Shown: positions 33,944-47,131, counted from the first letter of the stretch. The stretch is DNA of 64,000 nt from Scleroderma bovista (GCA_037178675.1 JAYMGJ010000192.1:1-64000); one strand, 5' to 3'. Program-made: numbers and translations. Notes: generated by a model from the letters alone, not told the origin.

Positions 33944-33957
33944 GGTTATGAGCCCTG
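33944..33957 (+). promoter_or_regulatory. PBS matching the initiator-tRNA anticodon arm
   Basis: GGTTATGAGCCCTG directly follows the LTR. Its complement, CAGGGCTCATAACC, equals the 5' half of the anticodon arm plus loop of fungal initiator tRNA-Met as I recall it. Drosophila copia and yeast Ty5 prime from such a half-tRNA. The right copy has the same site at 46830-46843. Confidence 0.7.
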
Positions 33958-34326
33958 TGAGCGCACTGTGTGCAGCAATGCACCAGACAGCGCTCCAGCT
34001 CCCTGAGCGTCGCTTTAACTAGCTTGACGCTGTGGACCACAGTGAGCTCCTAGCTGAGCCCCTGCACAGCCACAAGGTGAAGTCGGTCGACGACTTGCGC
34101 CAGACAGTGAGCTCCTAGTTGAGCACCTGTACTGCCACAGGTGAAGTTCGTCGATGACTTGCGCCAACCATGGCGAACATCGTCGACGACTTGCGCTGGC
34201 ATGACCTAGTCATGAGTTAGCTGTTGACAGAAGTGCTTTCACTAGCACTCAGGTGTTTCTTCTTTTCTTGCTTGTCCATTGTCGCATTCATTTGCTGACT
34301 CCGTTGACTCCCAACAGAATATCACC

Positions 34327-37300
34327 ATGTCTAGTGCTCTTGACAAGATGGTTCCCGTGTTCACTGGCTCCAACTGGCAGCAGTGGCACACCTCTATGCA
34401 AGCCTACCTTCGGGCACAAGGCCAATGGTATGTCTATTTGACGACTCAACCCGCTGATGGCCACGATGACTGAAAGGACTGGGACGACAACACCGAGAGA
34501 GCGCTCGGTAATATCACCTTGCACCTTGCCCCCTCAATCCAGGTCGCCGTCTCGACTCTCAACAGCGTTAAGGATGTCTGGGACTACCTCAAAAAGAACT
34601 TTGGCGCCCCCAGTATCGGTTCCGCCTATGCTGAGCTTAGCAAGCTCCTGGCCACCAACATCCCCACTGGCTCCCATCCTGCTCCCACCATTACGAAGTT
34701 GCTTAGCCACTTCACTTATCTCAAGGACGCTGGCTTCGAGTTCCCTGCCCCCGTGCAGGCAATGATCATTCTGTGCAAGCTCCCTCCCACTATGGAGGTT
34801 GTAGCTCAAATCCTCAGCTAGACGTTGCTGGATGAGATCAAGAATCTGAAGCCCGACGGGATCATCAAGGCCGCCACACTCTCATTCGAGCAGAAAGGCG
34901 CCTCTTCTCGTGCCGGTGGTAAGGGCCCCCAGGCCAACAAGCTTAGCGCTGTGAAGCGCAAGCCGGCTGACCCAAAGTTTGCCCAGCAGCAGCAGCAAGG
35001 TGGGTCCAACGGCGGTACAAGCGGAAATGCTCCTGCCCAAGGACAAGGAGGCTGCACTCGACGTGGCGGCAAGAAGGCTCGTGCTCGCCGCGAGAATGCC
35101 CAACAAGCCACCTTCACTACATACGTCCACTACGATGGACCTGAGCCCACCGTCGACCCTCACACCTTGGCTCACACTCCCAGTGCTGCCCACTATGGCC
35201 CCCCCACATTTGAAAATACCATCAAGGCCTTCGATTTGGCACACCGTCTGGGGGTAGAGCCCTCCTGCCAAACCATCTGCACCCTTGACCAAGTTGTGTC
35301 GTTGGTGAGTGCGAACCTGGACCAGCCCGAGGCTGGTCCCTCCTCGCTGAAGCACCCTCGTCTTGAGGAGCACATCACCATGTATGAGGAGGATGCCATC
35401 TCCCTGGGGGATGAAGAGCCCTTCGCTCATGAACCGTTCGCTGATGACAAGTTCGACGAGATTGATGCGATGGTCCTTGACCGCTACAATGCGACGTTGA
35501 TGGCGATGGGCGCAGAGGCCAGCCTCTTCAGGCAAGTACCTTCTGCACGCGTGCTGATCGACACTGACACGCTCCCTTTACATGTGCGCTACACGCCGTC
35601 ACTGTATATAGCGAGTAGTCACTATAATATGTCATGTCGTATCTCGAGTAAAGCATATATCTGTTTGTGTTCTCATGAAACGAGTGATGCACGTTGTGCT
35701 AAGTGTAAGGGAAAAATAGTTGACAATAGCGAACTATCTGGTGCCTTCTGGCTCCTAGACTGTGGCGCATCACGCCACTTCACTGGTGACATAGGTGATT
35801 TCGCCTCCTATAGCGCACTACGCCAAAACCGCAAATGGTGTAGCACTAATTGCTGGCATTGGCATGGTATTACTCCGGTGCCTAGACCACAACTCAGGGG
35901 ATGAGAAAGTGATTACACTCACCCAAGTGCTCCATATGCCAGGCGCTACTGCATGCCTTATTTCTATGGGCGAAATGCTCCAGCGTAACTACAAAGTCAC
36001 TGGCGATAAAAGAGGCATTAGCCTCACTCATAAAGCTGAACGCCTATGGTTTGGGCCAGACCCAGAAGATGATCGCAACATCATTTTCGGGATTAGATCT
36101 ATCCCGATAATTAGATCTAACTATATTGCCTCCGTGAGCAAAGTCGATTATGACATTATGCACCGGAGATTCGGGCACCCCTCGAAGGAAGTACTCCAAC
36201 ACGCACAAAAGCATACGCAGCGCTTCCCGGAAATCCACTTTCCTACTGAGGACTGTGTTTGCCCTGGATGTGCTCTTGGCAAGATGCCCAATCGAGCTTT
36301 CCCAGAGAATGAAAGACGTGCCTCCAAGCCCTTTGAGCTGGTGCACTCTGATCTCAAATCCTTCCCGGTTACGTCGTACCGGAAGTTTAAATACATTATC
36401 ACCTTCTACGACGACTATACTTCTCACGCCTGGACTATGCCTCTTCGCTCCAAAGCTGCAGCGATTACAGCTACCAAAGATTTCCTCAAAATGGTGCACG
36501 TCCAACATGATACACATGTCGTTGGATGGATGTCCGATGCCGGTGGAGAGTATAAATCCGATCTATTTGATCGAGCACTCCTTGAGAAAGGAATTAAGAT
36601 ATATCAAAGTGCTCCAAGAACCCCCATGCAGAATGGCCACGCCGAGCGTTTAGGGCACACTCTCATGGATAAAGCTGAGTCTATGCAGCATCAAGCCTGT
36701 ATTGCTGACTCCTGGTGGGAAATTTGCGTTCGCTCATGCAACCCACATTTACAACTGTACTCCAGTAGCTCGCCTGCGATGGCGCACCCCTCATGAAATG
36801 CTTAAGGGGGAGATGCCTAACATCGGCCACCTCCATGTATTTGGCTGTGGAGCCTTTGTCTACCTCCCAGCCTCGGCTCGAGCAAATAAGATGGCTCCCA
36901 AGTCGGAGCTCATGACCTATGTCGGTGTTGCCCCTGGCAATGAGTGCAATTTCTTGTTTATGCGCTCCACCAATGCAGTGTTTACCGCTGCTCATGCTGT
37001 CTTTGACGAGCGTCATTTCCCTCGCTGCCCCAAAAACAGGCGCGAACCTCTCGAGAACCCTTTCGGAAGGGCAAATCCGAAACCAGCCACTGATCGACCA
37101 GGGAATCCCCCTGATGATACCAACAGTGATGACGATGTGGAACATGACCATGGCTACCCACATCCCCAAGCGCAGGATGACGATCCAAAGCGTGAGGAAC
37201 CTGAGGCTCCTGAGGAAGAGCCTAGTCAAATAAATCCTCCCCGTACACCATCTCCAGTGCCTCCACTGGCACCAAGAATGCCTTCACCGGCGAGAAACCC

Positions 37301-39227
37301 ACCTCCTCCAGCACCGCAGCACCCTGGCCGAGCTGAATGCCGCCAGAATGCGCCGCGACCCCCTGCAGTGAATATCCCTGCCCGCCCCCAATGTGAACGT
37401 AGAGCGCCATTGCGCCCTGGTAACGTGTATGGTGAGCGGCGACATCCCGTCGAGCAACTCCGGCATATCAAAAGTGCCTCTTGATGGCAAGAAACAGTGG
37501 GTGAGGCCCCTAGGCCCCCACAACCAGACACACCAGACCATATCCCTGGTGGTTTCCCCGACACCTCTGCAACGCCCAGTGAGGAAGATGTGCAAAAGAT
37601 GTGCGAGGAAGGGGGAGCAAACCTAGTCCGATACCTGATGGGCAAAGCCCTGGAAACCTGCGAGCCTCAATATGAGAGTGTCCGCAACTGGTCCTACAAG
37701 GACATCGCTCGCTTACCCCAAGCTGAGCAGAAACTCTGGCGACTTGCTTGCCAAGAAGAGCTCGACGTGCTGCAAAAGCGCAAAGTCTTTGAGCTAGTTG
37801 ACCGTCCCCGAGACTGGAAGGTCATTAAGAACCGATGGGTCTTCAATGTCAAGTCGGATGGCCACAAGAAAGCCTGCTTAGTAGCAAAAGGCTTCTCCCA
37901 GGTCGAGGGATTAGATTTCAACCAGGTCTTCTCACCAGTCATGTGCTTTGAAACAGTGCGCCTCTTGCTTGCACTTGCCGCACTTGAAAACTGGTATATC
38001 ACTGGACTCGACGTTCGGAGCGCCTACTTGTATGGCAAGCTCGACGAAGAGATCTATATGGAAAAACCCAAAGGGTTTGCAGTTCCTGGGCAAGAGCGCA
38101 AAGTGCTCCGCCTGTGGCGTGCCCTCTATGGCCTCAAACAGGCCGGCCTAGCTTGGTGGCGCACACTCGATGAGTCTCTCAAAGAGCTTGGGTTTGAGCA
38201 CCTTAAGTCTGAAGCAGGCATCTTCTTCTACAAGAAGAAAGGCACCAACATCATCATTGGTATTATCTACGTTGACGACGCACTATTCTGCGGCCCTAAT
38301 AAGGCTGTTGTTGATGCCATCAAAGCGCAATTCATGTGCAAATGGGAGTGCAGAGACCTTGGAGAACCTAAGGAGTTCCTCCGTATGCGAATCACTCGCA
38401 AAGGTCACGCTATCCACCTGGATCAATGCGCGTACCTTCAAAAGGTCGTTGAACGCTGCGGCATGCTCAATGCAAAGTCCGCAAGCACCCCACTGCCGGC
38501 TGGCTACTATGCCGCCAAAAATACAGAGTCTGTTGATGCGGAACTCCACTCCTGTTTCCAGACGGTTATTGGGTCCCTCCTGTACCTTATGTTGGGCACT
38601 AGGCCCGACATTGCCTTTGCAGTCACCCATCTCTTGCGCCATGCCACGAACCCATCCCAGGACCACCTGTCCAAAGCGCTTTATATCTGTCGCTACTTGA
38701 TTGGTACACCTAATTACTCCCTAGTGTACAATGGTGGATCCGGTGCTGGCCTGATTGCATGCACAGACTCAGATTGGGGATCAGACCCTACCTCTCGCCT
38801 CTCGCAGACAGGTTTCTACCTGAAACTTGCAGATGGCTTGATCAGTTGGACTTCTCGTGTGCAGAAGACTATTGCATACTCATCCACTGAGGCCGAATAC
38901 ATGGCTTTGAGCGATTGTGCTCGCCAAGTTACCTGGATTCGGAGTCTACTCGGTGAGCTCGGCTATAAGCTGAAAGCTATCCCGATTTGCGGTGATAATC
39001 AGGGGTCCATATTCATGGCATCCAACCTTGTAACGGAGCCTCGCTCCAAGCACATCGACATCCACTACCACGGAATCCGCAAGTCAGTCGCGAAAGGTAA
39101 TGTGGAACTATTCTTCATTGATGGTGCTGAGAATCCCACTGATCTGCTCACCAAGAACTTACCCCGCGAGAAATTCGCAAAGTTCAGAGCTCAACTAGGC
39201 TTACAGTTTCCCTCTGGCAGCATCTAG
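34327..39227 (+). pseudogene. Copia gag-pol, left copy, broken
   Basis: Same polyprotein as the right copy, from MSSALDKM (34327). Lesions: TGA 34471-34473 (CGA in the sister), TAG 34819-34821, a 14-bp deletion near 35810 just after the protease, a one-base insertion near 36725, TGA 37482-37484 (CGA in the sister). The protease motif reads DCGAS instead of DSGAS. The catalytic integrase Glu (AER, 36644-36646) is retained. RT YVDD is near 38270. The RNase H block with TDSDW, STEAEYMAL and GDNQGS is intact through stop 39225-39227. Confidence 0.88.
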
Positions 39228-39260
39228 CGCCTTATTCGCTGAAGTGCTCTACATGCAGCA

Positions 39261-39273
39261 CAGCGAGGGGGAG
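39261..39273 (+). promoter_or_regulatory. Polypurine tract, left copia
   Basis: CAGCGAGGGGGAG abuts the 3' LTR; the identical tract in the right copy is 41517-41505. Confidence 0.7.
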
Positions 39274-39548
39274 TGTTGAAGTTGCATGTGCACCCGGCGT
39301 AAACCGTCAACACAGTGCGCACAAGACTGCGACCTATATTAGTGTAGACTTAGTAATAGTCCTCTTTAGAGTTGATGTTACATGTCACACGTCACGCGTC
39401 ACACTATTTGTTGTATATAAACAGTGTTCATCGCTTATATAATGTAACAGCTCTTGACCAGCTACCGCTACCATCTCTGGTTGTGCACTCCACCCAACAG
39501 GTGAGTTGGAGTAGCAGTTCCTCTACGTATGTAGGTATTGCTTCAACA

Positions 39549-40740
39549 CAAGCTCCTTCGTACTTAGAAAAGCCACTCATCTATGTGCAACCTTTCCATG
39601 TCGTTTGCACGCCAGAGCAGCAGCTGGAATCTGGTCAGTGGAAAGAAACATCTTCCAAAGTGGTCAACATGAGGGCCTGTCAAGACCAGTTCTCCTCGAC
39701 GATCTTACTAGGAGGTCCAGAGGTGCAGGGAACTAATGAGGAGGTAAGTCCAGACACTAGTAGGTGCTAGTTAGTGTGGACAGTCAAGTCCGGGTCAAAC
39801 GAACAAAGTCCGGGCACTAGAGAAGCACAGGGAGTAAGTCCGGGTTTTGCAGAGTAAGTCTGGACCGTGGGAAAGTGGTCCGGAGTTGAGCGCAGCTTGT
39901 CCGGAGTGAAGGACATCCCAGAGGTGGGATAGTCCTGAGAGGTCTAGTGTCGAGTCTGGGACAGAGGTGGCTTTTGCCCTCGTGCAAGTAGGAGACTTGC
40001 TAGGATCAGACATAGGACCAAGGGGACGAGATAGGACAGAGGCCAGAGTTGGCCAGAGTTCAGGTGAACAGATGGATTAGGAGAGCATAGTGGGGAGTAC
40101 AGAGTGGGGAGTATCTTAGTCGAGATTTGATCTAAGGAAACTACTAGGCCGGAGTATAGTAGTTTATATAGTAAATGAGAACTAGGGTGAGTATATACGG
40201 TGACAAGTAAACACCTTAGTTGGGACAAGGGATGGAGCAGAAACGGACAGGAAAATAAAGCAGGTACAGGAAAATAAACCAGAGTGGGAGCAGACACGGG
40301 GAACTAGAGATACAGGGACGACGGAGGAAAAGCAGGGACAGTGGAGTAAAGGGAACTAGGTCGGAAGAGGACAGGTAAGGGTTGGAGGTGGACTTAACTA
40401 ATGTTAAGTCCACAGCGATGTCCAGGACCGGAGGAAGTGGAACTGGAGGAAGTGGGACTGGAGGAAGTGCACGACTGGAGGAAGTGCAAGAGCGGAGGGA
40501 GTGTACGACTGGAGGAAGGGCGGAGTAGCCGGAGGAAGGACTGGAGTTGGACATGGAAATGTCCAAGGCCATTGGTGGACCTATCAGGGGAAGCGGAGCG
40601 GAACAGGAGCAGACCTGAGCCGGAGTTGGATGTACCAGCCGGAGTTGGGCTATGTTGCAGACAAGACCAAGGGAGTGGCTGGACTGAAACTGGAGTAGCG
40701 ACAAGTGGTAGGTACAGGTTCGACATGGCGGAGTTAGACC
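39549..40740. repeat. Degenerate G/A-rich repeats between the copia elements
   Basis: Repeated AAGTCCGG/AGTCCGGG motifs about 39755-39905, then GGAGGAAGTG repeats (40430-40530, period 16-18 bp) and GCCGGAGTTG motifs to 40740. Long open frames here derive from the repetition and lack protein-family character. Confidence 0.45.
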
Positions 40741-40889
40741 GCAGATGTGTCTAGAGGAAGACAGGGGTTAGACCTGAGGTGGAGATGGACGTAGTGACCG
40801 GAGTTGAGCTGGAGTGCAGCTATGGGGCTGGAGATGGCCGGACTAGATCCGGAGTTGTGTCTATGCCTAAGGAGAGGTCAGGCAGGCCA

Positions 40890-41123
40890 GGGTTAGACCG
40901 GAGTTGCAACTGGGAAAGGTATGGATATGACAGCCTGGTTATTCCCATTGATTGGGTGTCACATGCACTGGAACTCGTCCCTGTGTTTGGCAGTGGAAAC
41001 ATGCCAGCCAATGTAACATTTGCCACATCTCAAGAAGTTTATAACTGCTTTTTTGTCAATCACTTTTCAGATAAAGAGATGTACAACGCGCTTCATGGAG
41101 TGACGCAGATGGATGGGAGTTGA
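40890..41123 (+). pseudogene. Small gene fragment (C-terminal piece)
   Basis: A frame ending TGA 41121-41123 reads DSLVIPIDWVSHALELVPVF, then GSGNMPANVTFATSQEVYNC and FFVNHFSDKEMYNALHGV. This has ordinary protein character, unlike the repetitive sequence before it. It resembles the C-terminal segments of large agaricomycete transposase-like proteins, but I cannot assign it securely. Confidence 0.4.
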
Positions 41124-41231
41124 GTAGTATATGGTTTCGTGGACTACTACAAATACTTTAGCTTCCTATGACATACACAATTGTCTGGTATACAATCATT
41201 ATCTTGGAACCTTGTTATCAGTGATTATCAT

Positions 41232-44200
41232 TGTTGAAGCAATACCTATACGTAGAGGAACTGCTACTCCAACTCACCTGTTGGGTGGAGTGCACAACCA
41301 GAGATGGTAGCGGTAGCTGGTCAAGAGCTGTTGTATTATATAAGCGATGAACACTGTTTATATACAACAAATAGTGTGACGTGTGACGTGTGACATGTAA
41401 CATCAACTCTAAAGAGGACTATTACTAAGTCTACACTAATATGGGTCGCAGTCTTGTGCGCACTTTGTTGACGGTTTACGCCGGGTGCACATGCAACTTC
41501 AACACTCCCCCTCGCTGTGCTGCATGTAGAGCACTTCAGCGAATAAGGCGCTAGATGCTGCCAGAGGGAAACTGTAAGCCTAGTTGAGCTCTGAACTTTG
41601 CGAATTTCTCGCGGGGTAAGTTCTTGGTGAGCAGATCAGTGGGATTCTCAGCACCATCAATGAAGAATAGTTCCACATTACCTTTCGCGACTGACTTGCG
41701 GATTCCGTGGTAGTGGATGTCGATGTGCTTGGAGCGAGGCTCCGTTACAAGGTTGGATGCCATGAATATGGACCCCTGATTATCACCGCAAATCGGGATA
41801 GCTTTCAGCTTATAGCCGAGCTCACCGAGTAGACTCCGAATCCAGGTAACTTGGCGAGCACAATCGCTCAAAGCCATGTATTCGGCCTCAGTGGATGAGT
41901 ATGCAATAGTCTTCTGCACACGAGAAGTCCAACTGATCAAGCCATCTGCAAGTTTCAGGTAGAAACCTGTCTGCGAGAGGCGAGAGGTAGGGTCTGATCC
42001 CCAATCTGAGTCTGTGCATGCAATCAGGCCAGCACCGGATCCACCATTGTACACTAGGGAGTAATTAGGTGTACCAATCAAGTAGCGACAGATATAAAGC
42101 GCTTTGGACAGGTGGTCCTGGGATGGGTTCGTGGCATGGCGCAAGAGATGGGTGACTGCAAAGGCAATGTCGGGCCTAGTGCCCAACATAAGGTACAGGA
42201 GGGACCCAATAACCGTCTGGAAACAGGAGTGGAGTTCCGCATCAACAGACTCTGTATTTTTGGCGGCATAGTAGCCAGCCGGCAGTGGGGTGCTTGCGGA
42301 CTTTGCATTGAGCATGCCGCAGCGTTCAACGACCTTTTGAAGGTACGCGCATTGATCCAGGTGGATAGCGTGACCTTTGCGAGTGATTCGCATATGGAGG
42401 AACTCCTTAGGTTCTCCAAGGTCTCTGCACTCCCATTTGCACATGAATTGCGCTTTGATGGCATCAACAACAGCCTTATTAGGGCCGCAGAATAGTGCGT
42501 CGTCAACGTAGATAATACCAATGATGATGTTGGTGCCTTTCTTCTTATAGAAGAAGATGCCTGCTTCAGACTTAAGGCACTCAAACCCAAGCTCTTTGAG
42601 AGACTCATCGAGTGTGCACCACCAAGCTAGGCTGGCCTGTTTGAGGCCATAGAGGGCACGCCACAGGCAGAGCACTTTGCACTCTTGCCCGGGAACTGCA
42701 AACCCTTTGGGTTGTTCCATGTAAATCTCTTTGTTGAGCTTGCCATACAAGTAGGCGCTCCGAATGTCGAGTCCAGTGATATACCAGTTTTCAAGTGCGG
42801 CAAGCGCAAGCATGAGGCGTACTGTTTCAAAGCGCACGACTGGTGAGAAGACCTGGTCGAAATCTAATCCCTCGACCTGGGAGAAGCCTTTTGCTACTAA
42901 GCGGGCTTTCTTGCGGCCATCCGACTTGACGTCGAAGACCCATCGGTTCTTAATGACCTTCCGGTCTCGGGGACGGTCAATTAGCTCAAAGACTTTGCGC
43001 TTTCGCAGCATGTCGAGCTCTTCTTGGCAAGCAAGTCGCCAGAGTTTCTGCTCAGCTTGGGGTAAGTGAGCGATGTCCTTGTAGGACCAGTTGTGGACAC
43101 TCTCATATTGAGGCTCACGGGTTTCCAGGGCTTTGCCCATCAGGTATTGGACTAGGTTTGCTCCCCCTTCCTCACACATCTTTTGCACATCCTCACTGGG
43201 CATTGCAGAGGTGTCGGGGAAACCACCAGGGATGTGGTCTGGTGTGTCCGGTTGTGGGGGCCTAGGGGTCTCACCCACTGTTTCTCGCCATCGAGAGGCA
43301 CTTTTGATATGCCGGAGTTGCTCGACGGGATGTTGCCGCTCACCATACACGTTACCAGGGCGCAATGGCGCTCTACGTTCACGTTGGGGGCGGGCAGGGA
43401 TATTCACTGCAGGGGGTCGCGGCGCATTCTGGCGGCGTTCAGCTCGGCCAGGGTGCTGCGGTGCCGGGGGAGGTGGGTTTCTCGCCGGTGAAGGCATTCT
43501 CGGTGCCGGTGGAGGCACTGGAGATGGTGTACGGGGAGGATTTATTTGACTAGGCTCTTCCTCAGGAGCCTCAGGTTCCTCACACTTTGGATCGTCATCC
43601 TGCGCTTGGGGATGTGGGTAGCCATGGTCATGTTCCACATCGTCATCACTGTTGGTATCATCAGGGGGATTCCCTGGTCGATCAGTGGCTGGTTTCGGAT
43701 TTGCCCTTCCAAAAGGGTTCTCGAGAGGTTCGCGCCTGTTTTTGGGGCAGCGAGGGAAATGACGCTCGTCAAAGACAGCATGAGCAGCGGTAAACACTGC
43801 ATTGGTGGAGCGCATAAACAAGAAATTGCACTCATTGCCAGGGGCAACACCGACATAGGTCATGAGCTCCGACTTGGGAGCCATCTTATTTGCTCAAGCC
43901 GAGGCTGGGAGGTAGACAAAGGCTCCACAGCCAAACACACGTAGGTGGTCAATGTTAGGCATCTCCCCCTTAAGCATTTCATGGGGGGTGCGCCATCGCA
44001 GGCGAGCTACCAGAGTACGGTTGTAAAGGTGAGTTGCATGAGCAAATGCGAATTCCCACCAGGAGTCAGGGATGCAGGCTTGATGCTGCATAGACTCAGC
44101 TTTATCCATGAGAGTGCGCCCTAAACACTTGGCGTGGCCATTCTGCATGGGGGTTCTTGGAGCACTTTGATATATTTTAATTCCTTTCTCAAGGAGTGCT

Positions 44201-47131
44201 CGATCAAATAGATCAGATTTATACTCTCCACCGGCATCGGACATCCATCCAACGACATGCGTATCATGTTGGACGCGCACCATTTCAAGGAAATCTTTGG
44301 CAGCCATAATCGCTGCAGCTTTGGAGCAAAGAGGCATAGTCCAGGCGTGAGAGGTATAGTCATCGTAGAAGGTGATAACATATTTAAACTTCCAGTACGA
44401 TGTAACCGGGAAGGATTTCAGGTCAGAGTGCACCAGCTCGAAAGGCTTGGAAGCATGTCTTTCATTCTCTGGGAAAGCTTGATTGGGCATCTTGCCAAGA
44501 GCACATCCAGGGCAAACACAATCCTCAGTTGGAAAGTGGATCTCTGGGAAACGCTGTGTATGCTTTTGTGCGCGTCGGAGTACTTCCTTCGAGGGGTGCC
44601 CGAATCTCCAGTGCATAATGTTGTAATTGACTTTGCTCATGGAGGCGATATAGTTAGATCTAATTATCAGGATAGATCTAATCCCAAAAATGATGTTGTG
44701 ATTGTCTTCTGGGTCTGGCCCAAACCATAGGCGTCCAGCTTTATGAGTGAGGCTAATGCCTCTCTTATCGCCAGTGACTTTATAGTTACGCTGGAGCATC
44801 TCGCCCATAGAAATAAGGTGTGCAGTAGCGCCTGGCATATGGAGCACTTGGGTGAGTGTGATAACTTTCTCATCCCCAGAGTTGTGGTCTAGGCACCGGA
44901 GTAATACCGTGCCAATGCCAGCAATCAGTGCTACTCCATTAGCCGTTTTGGTGTAGTGCGCTCGCTTTAGCGCATTGTAGGAGACGAAATCGCCTATGTC
45001 ACCGGTAAAGTGGCGTGATGCGCCAGAGTCTAGTAGCCAGAAGGCACCAGATAGTTCACTATCATCAACCATTTTTCCCTTACAGCCAGCACAGCGTGCA
45101 TTTGTTTCATGCAAACACGAACAGATATATGCATTTCTCGAGATACGACATGACATATTGTAGTGACTACTCGCTATATACAGTGACGGCGTATAGCGCA
45201 CATGTAAAGGGAGCGTGTCAGTGTCGATCAGTATGCGTGCAGAAGGTACTTGCCTGAAAAGGCTGGCCTCCGCGCCCATCGCCATCAACGTCGCATTGTA
45301 GCGGTCGAGGACCATCACATCGATCTCATCAAACTCGTCATCAGTGAATGGTTCATGGGCGAAGGGTTCATCATCCCCAAGGGAGATGGCATCCTCCTCA
45401 TACATGGTGATGCGCTCCTCAAGACGAGGGCGCTTCAGCAAGGAGGGACCGGCCTCGGGCTGGTCCAGGTTCACACTTGCCATCGACACAACTTGGTCGA
45501 GGGTGCGGATGGTTTGGCAGGAGGGCTCTACCCCCAGACGGTGTGCCAAGTCGAAGGCCTTGATGGTGTTTTCAAAAGCGGGGGGGCCGTAGTTGGTAGT
45601 ACCAGGGGTGTGAGCCAGGGTGCGAGGGTCGACGGTGGGTTCTGGTCCATCATAGTGGACGTATGTAGCAAAGGCTGCCTGTTGGGCGTTCTCGCGGCAA
45701 GCACGAGCCTTCTTGCTGCCACGTCAAGTGCGGCCTCCCTGTCCTTGGGCAGGAGCGTTTCCGCTCACACCATCGTTGGACCCACCTTGCTGCTGCTGCT
45801 GCTGGGTGAACTTGGGGTCAGCTGGCTTGCGCTTCACAGTGCTAAGCTTGTTGGCTTGTGGGCCCTTACCACTGCCACGTGAAGAGGCGCCTTTCTGCTC
45901 AAAGGAGAGCGTGGCAGCCTTGACAATCCCATCAGGCTTCAGATTTTTGATCTCATCCGGCGACGTTTGGCTGAGTATCTGAGCTACGACCTCCATGGTG
46001 GGAGGGAGCTTACAAAGAATGATCATCGCCTGCACGGGGGCAGGGAACTCGAAGCCGGCGTCCTTGAGATAAGCAAAGTGGCTAAGCACCTTGGTGATAG
46101 CCGGAGCGGGATGGGAGCCAGCAGGGATGGTAGTCGCCAGGAGCTTGCTAAGCTCAGTGTAGGCAGAGCCGATACTGGGGGCGCTGAAGTTCTTTTTTAG
46201 GTGGTCCCAGACTTCCTTTACGCTGTCGAGACTGGAGACGGCGACCTGAATCGAGGGGGCGAGGCGCAAGGTGATATTACCAAGTGCTCTCTCGGTGTTG
46301 TCGTCCCACTCCTTTCGGTCATCATGACCGTCAGCGGGTTGCTTCGTCAAGTAAACATACCATTGGCCTTGTGCCCGGAGGTAGGCCTGCATAGAAGTGT
46401 GCCACTGCTGCCAGTTGGAGCCAGTGAACATGGGAACCATCTTGTCAAGAGCACTAGACATGGTGATATTCTGTTGGGAGTCAACGGAGTCAGCAAATGA
46501 ATGCGACAATGGACAAGCAAGAAAAGAAGAAACACCTGAGTGCTAGTGAAAGCACTTCTGTCAACAGCTAACTCATGACTAGGTCATGCCAGCGCAAGTC
46601 ATCGACAATGTTCGCCATGGTTGGCACAAGTCATTGACGAACTTCACCTGTGGCAATACAGGTGCTCAACTAGGAGCTCACTGTCTGGCGCAAGTCATCG
46701 ACCGACTTCGCCTTGTGGCTGTGCAGGGGCTCAGCTAGGAGCTCACTGTGGTCCACAGCGTCAAGCTAGTTAAAGCGACGCTCAGGGAGCTGAGCGCTGC
46801 CTGGTGCATTGCTGCACACAGTGCGCTCACAGGGCTCATAACCTGTTGAAGCAATACCTATATACGTAGAGGAACTGCTACTCCAACTCACCTGTTGGGT
46901 GGAGTGCACAACCAGAGATGGTAGCGGTAGCTGGTCAAGAGCTGTTGTATTATTTAAGCGATGAATGCTGTTTATATACAACAAATAGTGTGACGTGTGA
47001 CTGTGATGCATGACATGTGACATGTAACATCTACTCTAAAGAGGACTATTACTAAGTCTACACTAATATGGGTCGCAGTCTTGTGCGCACTTCGTCGACG
47101 GTTTATGCCGGGTGTACGTGCGACTTCAACA
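41232..47131 (-). mobile_element. Ty1/copia element, right copy, complete, 5,900 bp
   Basis: LTRs 46844-47131 (5', 288 bp) and 41232-41504 (3', 273 bp), both TGTTGAAG...TTCAACA on the element strand. Target duplication ATCAT at 41227-41231 and 47132-47136. PBS 46843-46830, PPT 41517-41505. One polyprotein frame with two TGA codons. LTRs differ mainly by an indel in the GTCACACGT repeat before the TATA box (TGTATATAAA). Confidence 0.95.
41551..46461 (-). pseudogene. Copia gag-pol, right copy, nearly intact
   Basis: 1,636 codons from MSSALDKM, one frame throughout, with TGA at 45726-45724 (GGRT-x-RGGSKK) and 43896-43894 (PASA-x-ANKM). The left copy has CGA at the second. Gag: FTGSNWQQWHTSMQAYL start. 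Protease DSGASRHFTGD (residue about 478). GAG-pre-integrase zinc site with RFGHPSK ... CPGCALGK. The integrase core has D in VHSDLKSF and D in MSDAGGEY, but the catalytic Glu is Lys (44130-44128; AKCLG versus AERLG in the left copy), so integration by its own enzyme is unlikely. RT has YVDD near residue 1318. RNase H contains TDSDW, STEAEYM and CGDNQGS. Ends FPSGSI. Confidence 0.93.

Larger units (their letters stand above)
33672..39548 (+). mobile_element. Ty1/copia element, left copy, 5'-truncated LTR
   Basis: 5' LTR 33672-33943 lacks its first about 25 bp. The 3' LTR 39274-39548 starts TGTTGAAG and ends TTCAACA. No matching target duplication (3' flank CAAGC), consistent with loss of the original 5' boundary. 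Internal region closely related to the right copy but with more damage. It lies in convergent orientation to the right copy. Confidence 0.88.

Noticed and set aside
34882..35535. 217-residue frame antisense to copia gag-pol (and the like at 45250-45882)
   Set aside because: Shadow of the coding strand; the same shadow appears in both copies because the sense strand is conserved.
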